DNA from: Cellulomonas fimi
GTDB lineage: Bacteria; Actinomycetota; Actinomycetes; Actinomycetales; Cellulomonadaceae
Reading direction: 5' to 3'
Assembly: GCF_028583725.1 (NCBI RefSeq)
Contig: NZ_CP110680.1
Span: 3,286,001-3,350,000 of the forward strand
DNA length: 64,000 nucleotides
In this document: positions 9,507 through 16,940 of the stretch, one piece after another
Layout of the letters: each line of letters opens with the position of its first letter
Position numbering within the stretch: the stretch's first letter is position 1
Program-made: the position numbers and the translations under genes
The notes under the pieces: generated by a model
The model's input: only the letters and a program-made list of their open reading frames with translations
Database searches by the model: none
What the model was told of the DNA's origin: nothing

Positions 9507-9604
9507 GCGTCCATCCTCTCCCGCGTCCATGGGTCGTGCGGGCCGTGCCGCGGAGGGACCCGCCGGCGGCCGCGCACGTCGCGGGCGGCGCCGGGCCCCG
9601 GACG

Positions 9605-9643
9605 ACGGACGGCCCGCCCCGAGCGTGGGGGCGGGCCGTCCGT
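9605..9643 (-). terminator. Terminator hairpin downstream of the GH1 gene
   Basis: A perfect 16-bp stem (9605-9620 with 9628-9643) and a 7-base loop begin 14 bases after the GH1 stop codon on the minus strand. No U-tract follows. Confidence 0.75.
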
Positions 9644-9656
9644 GGGCGCGGGTGCG

Positions 9657-11111
9657 TCAGGGCTGGATCGCGGCCGCCCACTCGGCGGGGGCGATCGTGC
9701 GGGTGCGCAGGAGCTCGCGGTACCAGAGACCCGAGTCCTTCACGATGCGCTCCTGCGTGTCGTAGTCGACGCGGACGACGCCGAAGCGGCGGTCGTACCC
9801 GTACGCCCACTCGAAGTTGTCGAGCAGCGACCACACGAAGTAGCCGCGCACGTCGGCGCCCTTCTCGATGGCCTCGCCGACGGCGTCGATGTGGTCGTGC
9901 AGGTAGGCGACGCGCTCGGCGTCGTGCACGCGGCCGTCCTCGGACACCGTGTCGTAGAACGCGGCGCCGTTCTCCGTGATGGCGAGCGGCTGGCTCGGGT
10001 AGCGGTCGCGCAGCTCGAGCAGCAGGTCGACGAGGCCCTGGGGCTCCTGGTTCCAGCCCATCGCGGTGTGCGGGCCGGGCTGCGGCAGCCACTCGACCGA
10101 CTCGGCGCCGACCCACGGCGAGTGCTCGGAGACGCGGTGCCCGTCGGGGCCCGGGGTGCCCGGGGCGAGGCGCACGCCGCTGCCCTTCTGCACGCGGCCT
10201 GTCGAGTAGTAGTTGACGCCGAGCACGGTCAGCGGGATGCGGATGAGCTCGAGGTCGCCTTCCTGCACGAAGGACCAGTCGGTGAGGTGCGCGGTGTCCG
10301 CGAACACCTCCTTGGGGTACTCGCCGTCGAGGAGCGGGCCGAGGAAGACCTCGTTCGCGATCGTGTCGATGCGGCGCTTGGCCTCGACGTCGTCGGCCGA
10401 GTCGGTCGCGGCGCGCGTGACGTGCAGGTTGAGCGTGATGGAGATGGGCGCGTCCTCGCCGAGCACCTCGCGGATCGCGCGGCCGGCGAGACCGTGCCCG
10501 AGGTTGAGGTGGTGGACGGCCTTGAGCGACGCGACGTCGTCGGTCACGCCGGGGGCGTGCACGCCCGACGCGTAGCCGAGGAACGCGGAGCACCACGGCT
10601 CGTTGAGCGTGGTCCACAGGTGGATGCGGTCGCCGAGGACCTCGGCGAGCTTGCGGGCGTAGTCCGCGAACCGGTAGGCGGTCTCGCGGTTGGCCCAGCC
10701 GCCCTCGTCCTCGAGCGGCTGCGGGAGGTCCCAGTGGTAGAGCGTCACGACGGGCTTGATGCCCGCGGCGATGAGGCGGTCGACGAGGTCCGAGTAGAAG
10801 TCGAGACCCGCCTGGTTGAACTCGCCCGAGCCGGTCGGCTGGATGCGCGGCCACGCGATCGAGAACCGGTAGGCCTGCAGGCCGAGGCCCTGCATGATCT
10901 CGACGTCCTGCGCGACGCGGTGGTAGTGGTCGACCGCGACGTCGCCGGTGTCGCCGTTGAGGACCTTGCCCGGGGTGCGGGAGAAGGTGTCCCAGATGGA
11001 CGGGCCGCGGCCGTCCGCGTCGTGCGCGCCCTCGATCTGGTACGAGGCGGTCGCCGACCCCCAGAGGAAGTCGTCGGAGAACTGGCGGCCGGAGGGGCGC
11101 GTGGTCGTCAT
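9657..11111 (-). CDS. GH1 beta-glucosidase
   Basis: 484 residues, normal for family GH1. The family N-terminus ([15 protein letters not shown]) is intact, the acid/base Glu171 lies in TLNEPW and the nucleophile Glu379 in ITENGA. There is no signal peptide, so it should hydrolyse beta-glucosides or cello-oligosaccharides in the cytoplasm, releasing glucose from the non-reducing end. In this locus it probably removes unbranched backbone glucose from xyloglucan or cello-oligosaccharides. It forms its own transcription unit: a hairpin separates it from GH31 upstream and another follows it. The upstream region holds a LacI-type operator and a CelR/CebR-like palindrome, so dual control is likely. 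Specificity beyond beta-glucoside is inferred. Confidence 0.95.
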   Translation of the reverse strand: MTTTRPSGRQFSDDFLWGSATASYQIEGAHDADGRGPSIWDTFSRTPGKVLNGDTGDVAVDHYHRVAQDVEIMQGLGLQAYRFSIAWPRIQPTGSGEFNQAGLDFYSDLVDRLIAAGIKPVVTLYHWDLPQPLEDEGGWANRETAYRFADYARKLAEVLGDRIHLWTTLNEPWCSAFLGYASGVHAPGVTDDVASLKAVHHLNLGHGLAGRAIREVLGEDAPISITLNLHVTRAATDSADDVEAKRRIDTIANEVFLGPLLDGEYPKEVFADTAHLTDWSFVQEGDLELIRIPLTVLGVNYYSTGRVQKGSGVRLAPGTPGPDGHRVSEHSPWVGAESVEWLPQPGPHTAMGWNQEPQGLVDLLLELRDRYPSQPLAITENGAAFYDTVSEDGRVHDAERVAYLHDHIDAVGEAIEKGADVRGYFVWSLLDNFEWAYGYDRRFGVVRVDYDTQERIVKDSGLWYRELLRTRTIAPAEWAAAIQP

Positions 11112-11196
11112 GGGTGTCCTTCGAGCTCGGGTTCGGACGGCGGTGCGGGGACGAACAGTGTCCCGGGGTGCGACGCCTCAGGGCCGTCCGGAGGTG

Positions 11197-11210
11197 TCGA
11201 AACGATACGA
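11197..11210. promoter_or_regulatory. LacI-type operator upstream of GH1
   Basis: TCGAAACGATACGA has a central CG and five of seven positions symmetric. It matches the motif TCGAARCGNTTCRA found at four other promoters in this locus. It overlaps TATCGT hexamers on the minus strand that could serve as the -10, so binding would block transcription of GH1. Confidence 0.6.
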
Positions 11211-11219
11211 TACACAGCC

Positions 11220-11233
11220 TGGGACCGCTCCCG
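11220..11233. promoter_or_regulatory. CelR/CebR-like operator upstream of GH1
   Basis: TGGGACCGCTCCCG matches 12 of 14 positions of the actinobacterial cellobiose-regulator box TGGGAGCGCTCCCA known from Thermobifida CelR and Streptomyces CebR. It lies about 110 bases before the GH1 start codon. No CelR gene is in the window. Confidence 0.6.
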
Positions 11234-11294
11234 CGACCCCTCGTCGGCACTCTACTTGACCGGTAAGGTCCGTCGTAGGTGCCACCTGCGGCGA

Positions 11295-11330
11295 CGTGGG
11301 CGACCGGCCTGCTGGAACCGGTCGCCCACG
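11295..11330 (-). terminator. Terminator hairpin downstream of GH31
   Basis: A perfect 13-bp stem (11295-11307 with 11318-11330) with a 10-base loop lies directly after the GH31 stop codon and separates GH31 from the GH1 promoter. Confidence 0.75.
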
Positions 11331-11336
11331 CCGGTC

Positions 11337-13619
11337 TCAGACCGCCAGCTCGACGACCGCCTGGCCGGCGACGGCGTGCGCCGCCCCGCCCGGGCCGTCC
11401 GCCGACGGCGCGACCTGCACCGACCACGGCGCCGACGTGCCGCGCGCCTCGACGCGCACCGTGCCGCCCTGCCGGCTGACCTCGAACTCGGCGTCGCCGC
11501 CCGCGGACGGGACACGCGTGACCGACCGGTGACCGTCGGGCAGCCCGAAGACGCGCAGCGTCAGGCCGTCCAGCCAGTCGTCGTCGGGCCGCTCGTCGCG
11601 CGCCGCGAGCGGCACGACGCCGCCGGGCCGGACGTACAGCGGCAGCGAGTCGAACCCGTGCCGCTCGCGCACCCACCGCGGGCCCGTGACCTGCTCGCCC
11701 GACAGCAGCGACGTCCACGTGCCGTCGGGCACGTACACGTCGACCTCGCCGTCCGCGGAGAACACGGGGGCCACGAGCAGGTCCGAGCCGAGCATGTACT
11801 GCGTGTCCACCGTCCGCGCCCCCCGGTCGTCGGGGAACTCGAGCACCATCGGGCGCATCACCGGCACGCCCTGCTCGTGCGCCTCGACGCCCGCCTGCGC
11901 GAGGTACGGCATGAGGCGCAGCTTGAGCCGCGTGAAGTCGCGGGCCACGTCGACGGCCTCGTCGTCGAACGCCCACGGCACCCGGTAGGAGTCCGAGCCG
12001 TGCAGGCGGCTGTGCGACGACAGCAGGCCGAACGCGAGCCACCGCTTGAACACCGCGGGGTCGGGCGTGCCCTCGAAGCCGCCGATGTCGTGGCTCCAGT
12101 AGCCGAAGCCCGACAGCGCGAGCGACAGGCCGCCGCGCAGCGACTCCGCCATCGACGCGAACGTCGACTCCGAGTCGCCGCCCCAGTGCACGGGGAACTG
12201 CTGGCCGCCGACCGTCGCCGAGCGCGCGAACAGCACGGCCTCGCCCTCGCCGCGCTCCTCCACCAGCAGGTCCCAGACCGCCTTGTTGTAGAGGTACGTG
12301 TAGTAGTTGTGCATCCGCTCCGGGTCGGTGCCGTCGTGCCACACGACGTCCGTCGGGATCCGCTCGCCGAAGTCCGTCTTGAAGCAGTCGACGCCCTGGC
12401 CCAGCAGCGCGCGCAGCTCGTCGGTGTACCAGCGGACCGCGTCGGGGTTCGTGAAGTCGACCAGGCCCATGCCCGCCTGCCACAGGTCCGTCTGCCAGAC
12501 GGACCCGTCGGCGCGCTTCACCAGGAAGCCGCGCTCGCGCCCTTCCGCGAACAGCCGCGAGCGCTGCGCGATGTAGGGATTGATCCACACGCAGATCCGC
12601 AGGCCCTTGGCCTTGAGCCGCGCGAGCATCCCCTCGGGATCCGGGAAGGTCGCGGGGTCCCAGGTGAAGTCGCTCCAGTGGAACTCGCGCATCCAGAAGC
12701 AGTCGAAGTGGAAGACGGACAGCGGGATGCCGCGCTCGGCCATGCCATCCACGAAGCTCGTCACGGTCGCCTCGTCGTAGGACGTGGTGAACGACGTCGA
12801 GAGCCACAGGCCGTACGACCAGTCGGGCACGCGCGCGGGACGGCCGGTCAGCGCCGTGTAGCGACGCAGCACGTCCTTGGGCGTCGGCCCGTAGATGACG
12901 TAGTACTGCAGCGACTCCCCCGCGACGGAGAACTGCGTGCGCGACACGACCTCGGTGCCGACCTCGTACGACACGAGCCCCGGGTGGTCGACGAAGACGC
13001 CGTACCCCTGGTCGGACAGGTAGAACGGCACGTTCTTGTACGCCTGCTCGCTCGCGGTGCCGCCGTCGGCGTTCCAGATGTCGACGCTCTGGCCGTTCTT
13101 CACGAACGCGCCGAAGCGCTCCCCCAGGCCGTAGACGTGCTCCCCGACGCCGAGCGTGAGCTGCTCGTGCACGTAGTGGTCGCCCTTCGCGTCCGTGACG
13201 ACACCGATGCTGCGCGGCGTCGACGCCGTGAGGTGGCGGCCGTCGCCGTCGAACTGCACGCTCCACTCGCCCCGCGTGCGGACGCGGGCCGTGAGGGCAC
13301 CCGCGGTGAACGTCGCGACACCGTCCTCGTCGGCCGGCTCGACCTTGACTCCGGCGGGCTGCGTCGTGAGACCGAAGTGCGGGCCGCGGTTGACGCCGCC
13401 CTGGAAGTGCTCGATGCGCACGCCGACCACGTCGTCCATGGGCGACGAGAACGTCACCGTGACGAGCGGCCGGTTGAGCGTGTCGCCGCGCGACGTCAGG
13501 GGGGCCGTGGAGGACCACACGGTGAGGGTGTCGGCGCCGACCTGGACGTCGGCGACGTCGCGCGGCCGCAGGATCGTCGTCCCGGGCTGCGGGAGCCAGT
13601 ACCCGTCGGTGAACTTCAT
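11337..13619 (-). CDS. yicI: GH31 alpha-xylosidase (YicI type)
   Basis: 760 residues from ATG 13619, against 772 in E. coli YicI. The catalytic region is nearly collinear with YicI: the nucleophile in KTDFGERIP is Asp416 and the acid/base in HWGGD is Asp482, the same numbers as in YicI. The DCFWM and CVWINPYI segments lining the xylose pocket are also present. YicI-type enzymes release alpha-xylose from the non-reducing end of isoprimeverose and xyloglucan oligosaccharides. No signal peptide, so cytoplasmic. The start overlaps the stop of GH42 (ATGA), which makes a GH42-GH31 coupled operon under the operator at 15697. Alpha-xylosidase rather than alpha-glucosidase is well supported by motif conservation. 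Confidence 0.95.
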   Translation of the reverse strand: MKFTDGYWLPQPGTTILRPRDVADVQVGADTLTVWSSTAPLTSRGDTLNRPLVTVTFSSPMDDVVGVRIEHFQGGVNRGPHFGLTTQPAGVKVEPADEDGVATFTAGALTARVRTRGEWSVQFDGDGRHLTASTPRSIGVVTDAKGDHYVHEQLTLGVGEHVYGLGERFGAFVKNGQSVDIWNADGGTASEQAYKNVPFYLSDQGYGVFVDHPGLVSYEVGTEVVSRTQFSVAGESLQYYVIYGPTPKDVLRRYTALTGRPARVPDWSYGLWLSTSFTTSYDEATVTSFVDGMAERGIPLSVFHFDCFWMREFHWSDFTWDPATFPDPEGMLARLKAKGLRICVWINPYIAQRSRLFAEGRERGFLVKRADGSVWQTDLWQAGMGLVDFTNPDAVRWYTDELRALLGQGVDCFKTDFGERIPTDVVWHDGTDPERMHNYYTYLYNKAVWDLLVEERGEGEAVLFARSATVGGQQFPVHWGGDSESTFASMAESLRGGLSLALSGFGYWSHDIGGFEGTPDPAVFKRWLAFGLLSSHSRLHGSDSYRVPWAFDDEAVDVARDFTRLKLRLMPYLAQAGVEAHEQGVPVMRPMVLEFPDDRGARTVDTQYMLGSDLLVAPVFSADGEVDVYVPDGTWTSLLSGEQVTGPRWVRERHGFDSLPLYVRPGGVVPLAARDERPDDDWLDGLTLRVFGLPDGHRSVTRVPSAGGDAEFEVSRQGGTVRVEARGTSAPWSVQVAPSADGPGGAAHAVAGQAVVELAV

Positions 13620-15637
13620 CGTGTCCTCTCGGTCGGTGCGAGGTGCAGGGCTGCGGCGCCCTCGGCGGGCAGGAGGAGCTCGTCGGCGACGAGGTCGCCC
13701 GTGAGCAGGTCGGTCGCGGCGCCCGGCAGACGGACCGTCTGCTTCGCGCGGGACCGGTTGAGCACGAACAGCACGTCGCCGCGGCGTGCGACCTCGACGT
13801 CGTCGGGCACGTCGGTCAGCGGTGCGGTGACACCCGCGGCCGCGACGCAGTCGGCGACGACCGCGGCGAGCACGTCGCGCGGCGGGACCGTCGTCACGTA
13901 CCAGGCCTGGCCGGCGCCTGGGCCGTCGCCGTGCGCGCGGCGGGTCAGCGCGGGGCGCCCGGCGAGGTCGCCGCCGGCGTAGGTCGCGAGCACCTCGGCG
14001 CCGTCGCTGCGCACGTGCTCGGACCACGTCGTCGCGGTGAAGTCCCCGTACGCGGCCGACGCGACCGCGACGCCCGCGTCGTCCAGGGGCCGCCAGTCCT
14101 CGCCCGACGCGCCCAGGACGTCCGCCCACGGGACGGGGAACCGGCCGCGGCGGACGCGCGCGTGCTCGTCGGCGACCGCGCTGAACGGGCCGACCAGCAG
14201 CACGCCCCCGCGCTCGGGGACGCGTGCGACGTTCGCCGCGTCGGCGTCGGTGACCGCGTGCAGCGACGGGACGACGACGAGGTCGTAACCGTCGAGGTCC
14301 GCCGACGGCGGGACGACGTCGGTCGCGATCCCCGCGCGCCACAGCGGCTCGTGGTACGCCGCGAGCTGGCCCAGCACGTCGAGACGCGTCGAGGGGCGCG
14401 CGGGCAGGAGCTCACCCGCCCACCACGCCGGCCAGTCGAAGACCAGCGCGACGCGGGCGTCGACGCGCGTGCCGACGACGGGACGCAGCCGCTGGAGGAG
14501 CGCCCCCTGTGCGCGGACCGCCCGGTGCAGGTCGGTGTCCGGGCCGGCGTGCGGGACCATCGCCGAGTGGAAGCGCTCGGCGCCGCCCGTCGACGCGCGC
14601 CACTGGAAGTAGCAGACGCCGTCCGCACCGTGCGCGACCGCGCGCAGCGAGTCGAGGACCATCGCGCCCGTGCTCTTGGGCACGTTGTGCGCGCGCCAGC
14701 TCACCGCGCCCGCGGCCTGCTCCATGAGCAGCCACGGCTCGCCGCGCCGCACGCCGCGGACGAGGTCGTGGGCCAGGGCGGCACGGGCGGGCGACGACGG
14801 GTCCGCCGGGTCGGTGTAGCAGTCGTCGGCGACGACGTCGACGTCGTCCGCCCACGTGTGCTGGTCCACCCCGGGGAAGAAGTTCATGAAGTTGGTCGTC
14901 ACCGGCGCGTCGGAGCGCTCGCGGATGATCGCGACCTGGAGGCGGTGCACGTCGCGGAGCTGGTCGGACGTGAACCGGCGGAAGTCGAGCTCGGCGGCCG
15001 GGTTGTGCAGGTAGGGCGCGGCGCGCGGGGGGACGACCTCGTCGAACGAGGAGTAGCGCTGGCTCCAGAACGCCGTCGCCCACGCGGCGTCGAGCGCGTC
15101 GACGTCGCCGTAGCGCCTCCGCAGCCAGGTGCGCAGGCGGTCGGCGCACAGGTCGCACCAGCAGGTCTGGCCGAACTCGTTGCCGACGTGCCACATCGCG
15201 ACCGCCGGGTGGTCGGCGTAACGGTCGACGAGGTGCCGGACGACCGCCGCGACGTGGTCGCGGTACACCTGCGAGCCCGGGCAGAAGTGGTTGCGGGACC
15301 CGACGCTCATGCGCACGCCGTGCACGTCGACGGCGGACGTCTCGGGGTGCCGGTGCGCGAGCCAGGGCGGCGGGGACGCGCTGGGCGTCGCGAGGTCGAC
15401 CGCGATGCCCGCGCCGTGCAGGAGGTCGAGCACCTCGTCGAGCCACGCGGTGTCGAACCGGCCCGGCTCGGGCTCGAGCGTCGCCCACGAGAAGATCCCG
15501 ACCGACACGAGGTTGACGCCCGCCGCGCGCATGAGCGCGACGTCCTCGCGCCAGACGTCGGGCGTCCATTGCTCGGGGTTCCAGTCGCCGCCGTAGAGCA
15601 CGCCGCGGGCTGCGGTGAGCGCGTCCAGACCGGTCAT
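13616..15637 (-). CDS. GH42 beta-galactosidase
   Basis: 673 residues, standard for GH42. The acid/base Glu154 is in WHVGNEFG and the nucleophile Glu306 in WLLMEQ. Cys119, Cys159, Cys161 and Cys164 (CWCDLC) reproduce the structural Zn cluster of many GH42 enzymes. No signal peptide. It should remove beta-galactosyl residues from imported oligosaccharides; next to alpha-xylosidase and fucosidase genes, the galactose side chain of xyloglucan is the natural target, although galactan fragments are possible. It is the first gene of a two-gene leftward operon with GH31, divergent from lacI, with a promoter at 15728-15757 and an operator at 15697. Confidence 0.93.
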   Translation of the reverse strand: MTGLDALTAARGVLYGGDWNPEQWTPDVWREDVALMRAAGVNLVSVGIFSWATLEPEPGRFDTAWLDEVLDLLHGAGIAVDLATPSASPPPWLAHRHPETSAVDVHGVRMSVGSRNHFCPGSQVYRDHVAAVVRHLVDRYADHPAVAMWHVGNEFGQTCWCDLCADRLRTWLRRRYGDVDALDAAWATAFWSQRYSSFDEVVPPRAAPYLHNPAAELDFRRFTSDQLRDVHRLQVAIIRERSDAPVTTNFMNFFPGVDQHTWADDVDVVADDCYTDPADPSSPARAALAHDLVRGVRRGEPWLLMEQAAGAVSWRAHNVPKSTGAMVLDSLRAVAHGADGVCYFQWRASTGGAERFHSAMVPHAGPDTDLHRAVRAQGALLQRLRPVVGTRVDARVALVFDWPAWWAGELLPARPSTRLDVLGQLAAYHEPLWRAGIATDVVPPSADLDGYDLVVVPSLHAVTDADAANVARVPERGGVLLVGPFSAVADEHARVRRGRFPVPWADVLGASGEDWRPLDDAGVAVASAAYGDFTATTWSEHVRSDGAEVLATYAGGDLAGRPALTRRAHGDGPGAGQAWYVTTVPPRDVLAAVVADCVAAAGVTAPLTDVPDDVEVARRGDVLFVLNRSRAKQTVRLPGAATDLLTGDLVADELLLPAEGAAALHLAPTERTR

Positions 15638-15696
15638 GCCACCCTCCCGTGTGCCGCCGCCCGGGCGAGCGACGGTGCCGATCGCCGTCGTCGTCG

Positions 15697-15710
15697 TCGA
15701 AGCGCTTCAA
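15697..15710. promoter_or_regulatory. LacI-type operator upstream of GH42-GH31
   Basis: TCGAAGCGCTTCAA contains a perfect 10-bp palindrome GAAGCGCTTC with the central CpG expected for LacI-family hinge-helix binding. It lies about 10-25 bases downstream of the predicted GH42 transcription start, where a bound repressor would block elongation. Confidence 0.75.
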
Positions 15711-15727
15711 CAACGAGGCCGCATCGG

Positions 15728-15757
15728 ACGCTAGTCGCTGCCGACGCTAGATGTCCA
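15728..15757 (-). promoter_or_regulatory. Predicted sigma-A promoter for GH42-GH31
   Basis: On the minus strand TGGACA (15757-15752) and TAGCGT (15733-15728) are separated by 18 bases, five of six matching the -35 consensus. The transcription start should fall near 15721, just before the operator. Confidence 0.5.
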
Positions 15758-15797
15758 TTCCCTTGATTTTGTGCGCGCGGAGTTGCGATAACCGGTG

Positions 15798-15811
15798 TCG
15801 AAGCGTTTAGT
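15798..15811. promoter_or_regulatory. LacI-type operator upstream of lacI
   Basis: TCGAAGCGTTTAGT has one good half-site (TCGAAGC) and a degenerate second half. It overlaps the start point expected from an upstream TTGATT-N18-GATAAC promoter (15763-15792) and suggests autoregulation. Confidence 0.5.
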
Positions 15812-15855
15812 CGAGGACATCCCGTCGAATGGTCGGCCGCTCCCACCTGTACCGC

Positions 15856-15861
15856 TACACT
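15856..15861 (+). promoter_or_regulatory. Leaderless -10 element of lacI
   Basis: TACACT lies six bases before the ATG at 15868, and no Shine-Dalgarno precedes that ATG. This is the usual geometry of actinobacterial leaderless transcripts starting at the initiation codon. Confidence 0.45.
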
Positions 15862-15867
15862 CCCGGC

Positions 15868-16872
15868 ATGGCCACGATCGCCGACGTCGCGAAGGCAGCG
15901 GGTGTCTCGTCCTCGACCGTGAGCTACGTGCTCTCCGGCAAGCGCCCGATCTCCCAGGCGACGCGGCACCGCGTCGAGAAGGCGATCCGCGACCTCGGGT
16001 TCAGCCCGCACGCCGGCGCCCGCGCGCTCGCGTCCAGCCGCACCAACGTCCTCGGGCTCGTCGTGCCGCTGCGCGCGCTCGAGGCGAACGTCGCGATCGT
16101 CATGGAGGTCGTCTCCGGCGTCATCGCGCGGGCCCGCGACTTCGACCACGACGTCCTCGTCCTCACCCAGGACGACGTCAACGGCGTGCAGCGGATCGCC
16201 AACGGCAGCATGGTCGACGCACTCATCCTCATGGACATCGAGACGCTCGACCCGCGCCTGCCCGTGCTCGCCGGGCTGCGACAGCCGTCCGTGCTCATCG
16301 GCGTGCCGAGCGACCCGCACGGCCTGTCGTGCGTCGACCTCGACTTCTCGGCCGCGGGCCGGCTCGCCGTCCGGCACCTCGTCGACCACGGCCACCGCAG
16401 CATCGCGCTGCTCGGGGCGCCGTCGGCCGCGCTCGCCCGCAGCGCCAACTACGCCGTCCGGATCGTCGACGGCTTCCGCTCCCAGGCCGGTCCGGCGGGC
16501 GTGCGGCACACCGTCATCCCGACCGAGGCCACGTACCCCGGCGCGGCGGCCGCCGTCGAGCGCGCGTTCGCCGAGCTCGACGACCTCACCGCGCTCGTCG
16601 TGCACAACGAGGCCGCGCTGCCCGGCGTCCTCGCGGCCCTCGCGCGCAGCGACCGGTCCGTGCCCGGCGACGTGTCCGTGCTCGCCGTCGCGCCGTCCAG
16701 CCTCGCCGAGCACCTCGCCCTCCCCCTGTCCGCGATCGACGTCCCCGCCGAGGAGATCGGCCGCACCGCCGTCGAGATGACCATCGAGCGGCTCGACCAG
16801 AAGAAGGCCGCCGAGACCCGGCTGCTGTCCCCGCGCTTCATCGAGCGCGGGAGCTGCGCCGCCCCCGCCTGA
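15868..16872 (+). CDS. LacI-family transcriptional repressor of the glycoside locus
   Basis: 334 residues from ATG 15868; the in-frame ATG at 15829 would add 13 residues before the helix-turn-helix. Residues 1-50 form the LacI HTH (IADVAKAAGVSSSTVSYVLSG) and the hinge helix reads ARALASSRTN. Residues about 60-334 form the periplasmic-binding-protein-like effector domain. It sits between the GH42 operon and GH95, with related CpG-centred operators in front of all five transcription units from GH1 to GH3, so it is the likely local repressor, released by an imported oligosaccharide or its product. The effector sugar is not readable from sequence. A convergent hairpin follows the gene. Confidence 0.92.
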   Translation: MATIADVAKAAGVSSSTVSYVLSGKRPISQATRHRVEKAIRDLGFSPHAGARALASSRTNVLGLVVPLRALEANVAIVMEVVSGVIARARDFDHDVLVLTQDDVNGVQRIANGSMVDALILMDIETLDPRLPVLAGLRQPSVLIGVPSDPHGLSCVDLDFSAAGRLAVRHLVDHGHRSIALLGAPSAALARSANYAVRIVDGFRSQAGPAGVRHTVIPTEATYPGAAAAVERAFAELDDLTALVVHNEAALPGVLAALARSDRSVPGDVSVLAVAPSSLAEHLALPLSAIDVPAEEIGRTAVEMTIERLDQKKAAETRLLSPRFIERGSCAAPA

Positions 16873-16889
16873 GCCTCCGAGCACCGCAT

Positions 16890-16923
16890 CCGCCGCCGGC
16901 GTCGCGCGCGCCGCCGGCGGCGG
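16890..16923. terminator. Bidirectional terminator between lacI and GH95
   Basis: An 11-bp GC inverted repeat (16890-16900 with 16913-16923) lies between the convergent stops at 16872 and 16941. Confidence 0.55.
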
Positions 16924-16940
16924 CGTGACCGTCGCGTCGT

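Noticed and set aside
8898..13982. Very long open frames antisense to the HAD, GH1 and GH31 genes (up to about 1,700 codons)
   Set aside because: They are composition shadows without domains. The real genes on the minus strand have intact catalytic motifs.
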